Shown: positions 60,755 to 64,000 of the stretch, one piece after another
Numbering within the stretch: position 1 is the first letter of the stretch
How the letters are laid out: each line of letters starts with the position of its first letter
DNA from: Domibacillus sp. DTU_2020_1001157_1_SI_ALB_TIR_016
GTDB lineage: Bacteria > Bacillota > Bacilli > Bacillales > Domibacillaceae
NCBI RefSeq assembly: GCF_032341995.1
Contig: NZ_CP135439.1
Location: 1,984,001-2,048,000 of the forward strand
Direction: 5' to 3'
DNA length: 64,000 nucleotides
The notes under the pieces: generated by a model
Database searches by the model: none
What the model was told of the DNA's origin: nothing
What the model saw: only the letters and a program-made list of their open reading frames with translations
Translations under genes and position numbers: made by a program

Positions 60755-61219
60755 ATGAAAATGGATGACATGTTAAAGGATCTTTTAGAAAAAGCAAGCT
60801 TATATGGACTGCTCGCAAAAAAATACGAGTATGTAGATCCTCAAAAGCACATGTATTATTATCAAAAACATTTTCATTACGTAATGAAGGTGGAACAGCA
60901 TTACATGATGCTGGAAGGGCGCAGCCATGCCCCTAAAAGAATGCCTAAAAGATGCGGATGTAACAAAGCTCCCCAAATGATGCCTGAAGGATATAACAAT
61001 GCTCCTTATATGATGGGGGAGGGGCATGATAACAATGCTCCTCAGATGATGCCTCAGAGCCATGATAACAATGCTCCTCAAATGATGCCTGAGGGATATG
61101 ACAACAATGCTCCTCAGATGATGCCTCAGGGATATGATAACAACGCTCCTCATATGATGCCTCAGAGCCATGATAACAACGCTCCTCATATGATGCCTGG
61201 ACAGTATCCAATGTATTAA
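60755..61219 (+). CDS. LKDLL-family protein, copy 3, with tandem Asn-Ala-Pro-Met repeats
   Basis: 154 residues. The N-terminal 55 residues match copies 1 and 2 (MLKDLLEKASLYGLLAKKYEYVDPQKHM, MKVEQHYMMLEG). A basic Cys-x-Cys linker (RCGCNKAP) follows, then about eight tandem copies of the unit (H/Y)DNNAP(Q/H)MMP(Q/E)(S/G), roughly 12 residues each, rich in Met and Asn. Repeats of this kind are common in exosporium or coat proteins. GGGGG upstream of ATG. Confidence 0.8.
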   Translation: MKMDDMLKDLLEKASLYGLLAKKYEYVDPQKHMYYYQKHFHYVMKVEQHYMMLEGRSHAPKRMPKRCGCNKAPQMMPEGYNNAPYMMGEGHDNNAPQMMPQSHDNNAPQMMPEGYDNNAPQMMPQGYDNNAPHMMPQSHDNNAPHMMPGQYPMY

Positions 61220-61463
61220 TTTTTATGAAGAAGTCGTTTTTCACGGCTTCTTTTTAGTTAAAAAACGATTTTAGCGTTTTCTCTTACTCACCGCGACTGT
61301 ACCCCACTGCTGTTGCCACTTCCTGCCCGATCCCTCACTCTAGAAACTTTCTTCGGGGCGAGAGGCTGTCTCTAACATTAACAAAGACCTAATCTCCCTC
61401 TAAAAATGGCAAGGCTGCCCCTTTTATTCAAACGTTTTGTTATGACTTAAATTGAAAAATAAC
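61220..61463. other. Gene-free stretch
   Basis: A weak terminator (GAAGAAGTCG...CGGCTTCTTTTT) right after the repeat gene; otherwise nothing supported. Confidence 0.4.
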
Positions 61464-61488
61464 GCTTTATTTTCTTTTAAAGGGGTAA
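61464..61488 (+). promoter_or_regulatory. Sigma-B-like promoter
   Basis: GCTTTA, 13-bp spacer, GGGTAA; same spacing and -10 as upstream of the paralogue at 24936. Confidence 0.5.
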
Positions 61489-61531
61489 ATAAATAATCCA
61501 AAGATTTCCTTAACAAGGAGGTTTCCAAAAC

Positions 61532-61693
61532 ATGCATCCAATTGAACTGTTCGGATGGTTTTTATCCGCGGTTTTAACGGTAAGCTTCATTGTTTCGGTC
61601 ATTTTCCTATCAAGAAAATCCAAATCCTTTTCCGAATCTAACGACGAGTCTTCAACAGACAATAATCAAAAACTCAAAGACAACGATAGATGA
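61532..61693 (+). CDS. PIELFGW-family single-span membrane protein, copy 3
   Basis: 53 residues: MHPIELFGW, helix (FLSAVLTVSFIVSVIFL), SRKSKSFSES and a polar tail. AAGGAGG 10 nt before ATG. Closest to copy 1; both have sigma-B-like promoters. Confidence 0.76.
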   Translation: MHPIELFGWFLSAVLTVSFIVSVIFLSRKSKSFSESNDESSTDNNQKLKDNDR

Positions 61694-61880
61694 TTTTATT
61701 AAAGGGCTTCATTTTTTTGTTCTTACTACTATCACTTCCTAACCACATTCTTGTCCTTAATCGTCCTACCGCCCCTTTTATTTAATTCGGAGAAACTATT
61801 TCATTTGTCAATTTGCAGGTTTGAAACCTTTCGCTCAGCCAGAGACCATAATCATTTAATACTTGTAAGGAGCTGATATA
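61694..61880. other. Short gene-free stretch
   Basis: No supported frame. Confidence 0.35.
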
Positions 61881-61964
61881 ATGAACCCTGCTTTGTAGAT
61901 TTTTATGTTCCTCCTTTTTTCAATTGTTATCACTTTCGGCTACTATTGGGAAAAAAATGATTAA
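61881..61964 (+). pseudogene. Small membrane protein gene interrupted by an in-frame TAG
   Basis: AAGGAG lies 9 nt before ATG 61881. The frame reads MNPAL, TAG (61896-61898), then IFMFLLFSIVITFGYYWEKND and TAA. A C to T change in a CAG codon would explain it. With the stop read through, it would be a 27-residue single-span protein. Confidence 0.5.
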
Positions 61965-62059
61965 ATTGCATTTGCTGCAGCTCAATTGACTCCATGGTGA
62001 TTTTAACGAGCGGTGTGACACTACCAAACTTCGAAACTCTTAAATTAACAACCTGACTG
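61965..62059. other. Short gene-free stretch
   Basis: Nothing supported. Confidence 0.35.
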
Positions 62060-62284
62060 TCATCTACCTAAATGACCTGCTGTGGCTGCTTTCTTTTTTC
62101 TGAAGCTTTTCAGTGTTGACTCGAATACCCGGTCAGTATTTCCAATGGAACTTCTAGAAGCTGAACGGGTCAGCGCTGGGAAGCAGCGAACTTTACGCAC
62201 TTCTTGATTTTTGTGGATCATATATTTGAACTTTGCCACGAAAAGACGAAGCTCTTGATCGGCCTGGCGCAACCGGCTCTCCAT
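62060..62284 (-). CDS. Hypothetical basic protein, doubtful
   Basis: 74 residues, Arg/Lys/Ser-rich: RLRQADQELRLFVAKFKYMIHKNQEVRKVRCF and DRVFESTLKSFRKKKAA. No convincing RBS before ATG 62284. It may be a fragment of a larger gene. Confidence 0.3.
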   Translation of the reverse strand: MESRLRQADQELRLFVAKFKYMIHKNQEVRKVRCFPALTRSASRSSIGNTDRVFESTLKSFRKKKAATAGHLGR

Positions 62285-62493
62285 TTACTGCAAATGTAAT
62301 GAATCAACCCAATCTCCTTTTCCACTCTCACCATGCTTTTTATTCAAGAAACACAACGATCATTTTTGTCATCTGACTTATCTATATCTTTTAATGTTCA
62401 GCTTTTGTTTCCTCATAAAAGCTCCATACGTATTCATGCATAATACACCTGGAATGAAACAAGCTACTCAAAAATAGAAAGGAGCTGTTCACT

Positions 62494-62643
62494 CTGGAAG
62501 ATCTATTCATCATTTTTTCTGCTGAGATTGGCCGTCTTGTAGATGACTATCATAAATGTGAAGATGAGAACCTTAAGGAACTCATCCACAATGACATTCA
62601 ACTTTTGAGTAAAGCATTGCTGGAATGCGAACAGGAAAAGTAG
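62494..62643 (+). CDS. 49-residue paralogue family, copy D (CTG start)
   Basis: CTG 62494, 9 nt after AAAGGAG: EDLFIIFSAEIGRLVDDYH ... LKELIHNDIQLLSKALLECEQ. Between the preceding in-frame stop (62455) and this CTG there is no ATG, GTG or TTG in frame. TTGAATTTTGCACATTAT follows 34 bp after the stop. Confidence 0.78.
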   Translation: MEDLFIIFSAEIGRLVDDYHKCEDENLKELIHNDIQLLSKALLECEQEK

Positions 62644-62704
62644 GATATATTACCTTTTTCTTTCTCAGATTCAATTATTGAATTTTGCACATTATTTATT
62701 TTGT

Positions 62705-62923
62705 TCATTTATTTGACCCATGTTCCTTTAGCTTTAAACTGCCGCATCGGTTAAATACTTGAATTGGTCTTATGCTGTCCCCCCTCCAACCGTCTACATA
62801 ACTGCTGAATTTATGAACAGCATCGATGATAGGAGTTCTTCGCTGACAGCTAAAATCATTTGCAGAGAAGTCATTGTATGACCTGTTTTTTATGATGCTC
62901 CTTGAGCATTTCGCACACTTCAT
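62705..62923 (-). CDS. Hypothetical protein with Cys-x-x-Cys start, doubtful
   Basis: 72 residues. MKCAKCSRSI suggests half a zinc site. GAGG is 6 nt before ATG 62923. Begins 6 bp after the stop of another doubtful frame (62930-63109), so the two could be parts of one decayed or phase-shifted gene. Confidence 0.3.
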   Translation of the reverse strand: MKCAKCSRSIIKNRSYNDFSANDFSCQRRTPIIDAVHKFSSYVDGWRGDSIRPIQVFNRCGSLKLKEHGSNK

Positions 62924-62929
62924 GCCGCC

Positions 62930-63109
62930 TCATCGCCTTTCAAGATTTCCAAATTCGCTATATTCCTTCATGAAAGCAACCACCACAGTACTGATTGGTC
63001 CATTCCATTGTTTTACTAAAATGACCTCCGCTACATTTTTAGCTTTGCTTTCCTTACTCCACAAAAAATACCCACTATCAATAACGGGTAGCGGGCCTAA
63101 AAGAATCAA
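62930..63109 (-). CDS. Hypothetical fragment, doubtful
   Basis: 59 codons from a TTG at 63109 without RBS: SKESKAKNVAEVILVKQWNGPISTVVVAFMKEYSEF. Protein-like composition but no good start. Confidence 0.25.
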   Translation of the reverse strand: MILLGPLPVIDSGYFLWSKESKAKNVAEVILVKQWNGPISTVVVAFMKEYSEFGNLERR

Positions 63110-63119
63110 GTTAAAATAG

Positions 63120-63203
63120 TTATTTATTTTTTGCTGGTGTTTCTTCTGGTGACTTTGTTGGAGTTTCTGCTGGCAGCTTCAGTATTTCTGCAAAATCGCT
63201 CAA
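63120..63203 (-). CDS. 27-residue peptide
   Basis: TTG 63203 with AAGGAG 7 nt upstream. MSDFAEILKLPAETPTKSPEE followed by TPAKNK. Pro/Thr/Glu-rich, no membrane helix. Could be a signalling or spore-associated peptide; purely inference. Confidence 0.4.
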   Translation of the reverse strand: MSDFAEILKLPAETPTKSPEETPAKNK

Positions 63204-63509
63204 ATTAATTCTCCTTACCTGTATAGCATGTTGTATTTAATTTGATTAATTTACTCTATCCTTGTGTTTTAAACCCGTGTTTCAAAAAAGGACCTGTCGT
63301 ACACAGCAGGTCCGAAACTCCTGATATTTACGCAAAGAAGAGCAACGAAAAGACGGCATTGCATGTGAACAATAAAATTAAGCAGTCAACTAAGTAAAGC
63401 TGCATCAGCAATGAATACTTAAATACCTAACCTACGAAAAATAACAGCAAATAATAAAGGACCTGCTCCACAAGTAAGCAAGCCCTTATCATTTATCTCT
63501 ATCCATTAT
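63204..63509. other. Gene-free stretch with terminator
   Basis: Holds GGACCTG-loop-CAGGTCC then TTTTTTG on the minus strand (63287-63313), a plausible terminator for the symporter transcript. GGACCTGCT recurs at 63459. Otherwise nothing supported. Confidence 0.5.
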
Positions 63510-64000
63510 TTATTTGAAATTCTTTAAAGGTAAATCGTTGCTGGATGCTTTAGGCGTCATACTAACAGGCTCAATTTCAATACGGCCGGCCAATACGTCT
63601 TTTGCACGTTTTATATCGAGCAGTCTTTCCCAGCGTGCGATGACAAATGTTGCTACTGCATAACCAATAATGTTGACAGTTGTACGGTAATTACCCATAA
63701 AGCGGTCTGGAGCAAGCATCAGCGCTACCGCAGCAACAGGAATAGAGCCTGTGGCTGCTGCGGTTGCAGAAAGCGCTACGAATGCAGATCCTGGAATACC
63801 GGCCATGCCTTTTGACGTTAATAAAAGAACACCTAAAATCATAAGCTGGTCCATTAAACTTAAATCAATCCCTACTGCCTGCGCAAGGAACACCAAGGCA
63901 AGTGACAGGTAAATAGAAGCACCGTCCAAGTTAAAAGAATAACCAGTTGGAATAACCAGCCCGACTACCGCACGATTACAGCCCGCGTCTTCTAACTTGT
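63510..64000 (-). CDS. Dicarboxylate/amino acid:cation symporter (DAACS), 5' end outside window
   Basis: The last 163 residues. VIPTGYSFNLDGASIY, LLLTSKGMAGIPGSAFVALSATAA and LAPDRFMGNYRTTVNIIGYAVATFVIARWE are substrate and cation-site motifs of the DctA/GltP family, with helical hairpin HP2 and TM8. It takes up C4-dicarboxylates or glutamate/aspartate with sodium or protons. Cytoplasmic C-terminal tail (about 30 residues) is complete. Confidence 0.92.
   Translation of the reverse strand, partial: KLEDAGCNRAVVGLVIPTGYSFNLDGASIYLSLALVFLAQAVGIDLSLMDQLMILGVLLLTSKGMAGIPGSAFVALSATAAATGSIPVAAVALMLAPDRFMGNYRTTVNIIGYAVATFVIARWERLLDIKRAKDVLAGRIEIEPVSMTPKASSNDLPLKNFK

Noticed and set aside
60800..61244. 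Antisense open frames and a CRISPR-like impression from tandem ~36-bp repeats
   Set aside because: The repeats are in frame, encode a 12-residue unit and have no variable spacers; they belong to the plus-strand coat-like gene.
62401..62445. CATAATA at 62439 as a sigma-G promoter for the 49-residue copy D
   Set aside because: No GHATR element at 18 bp upstream; spacing to the nearest candidate is 20 bp.

Overview
The window comes from the chromosome of an endospore-forming member of the Bacillaceae (Firmicutes). The evidence is the conserved block yneF-tkt-ynzC-yneB-yneA-lexA in Bacillus order, a complete cotJA-cotJB-cotJC operon, an SspH-type spore protein, two YjcZ-family and two Spo0E-family proteins, a YteA-family protein, an RsbR paralogue and strong AGGAGG ribosome binding sites throughout. 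I cannot fix genus or species from sequence reading alone.

Layout. 0-3 kb: a partial S-layer-anchored SGNH hydrolase and a small mobile remnant with a tyrosine recombinase. 3-8 kb: the tkt/SOS block with LexA operators. 8-16 kb: a membrane GGDEF diguanylate cyclase, an SDR enzyme, a three-gene ABC exporter, D-serine ammonia-lyase overlapping DNA polymerase IV, and an M50-like protein with a broken zinc motif. 16-21 kb: small stress and sporulation genes (Dabb, two IDEAL proteins, YjcZ, cotJABC), a decayed tRNA-Cys-like sequence and a small WYL-like gene behind two LexA boxes. 21-25 kb: molybdate transporter modAB facing its likely one-component regulator across a perfect 36-bp dyad, then an RsbR paralogue. 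25-36 kb: GH25 muramidase, YteA, GNAT, manganese catalase, YugN, YkuD-type L,D-transpeptidase, a KinB-like kinase, lipoproteins, a LexA DNA-binding domain without its peptidase, a c-di-GMP-I riboswitch in front of an unknown gene, and a Bax-inhibitor-1 protein.

36-63 kb is dominated by very small genes, most with strong Shine-Dalgarno sequences and their own terminators, and many in paralogous sets: four 49-residue proteins (three apparently starting at CTG), three coat-like proteins beginning with an LKDLL..YGL motif, three PIELFGW single-span proteins (two behind sigma-B-like promoters), two excisionase-like mini-HTH proteins and two Spo0E proteins. Among them are four ~70-nt intergenic RNA candidates with near-perfect sigma-G promoters, ACTCC motifs and intrinsic terminators. 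Larger genes here are a second KinB-like kinase, an MBL hydrolase, a ketosynthase lacking one catalytic histidine, a glutamine synthetase paralogue with promoter and GlnR-like box, and an aromatic acid exporter. The window ends inside a dicarboxylate:cation symporter gene.

Themes. SOS: LexA/YneA/YneB, a LexA-boxed WYL gene, a mini-LexA with a LexA-like box, and Pol IV. Cyclic-di-GMP: a synthase and a riboswitch in one window. Sporulation: coat genes, Spo0E phosphatases, KinB-like kinases and forespore-type RNA promoters. The strongest candidates for something undescribed are the sigma-G RNA family, the CTG-initiated microprotein family and the riboswitch-controlled 111-residue gene.
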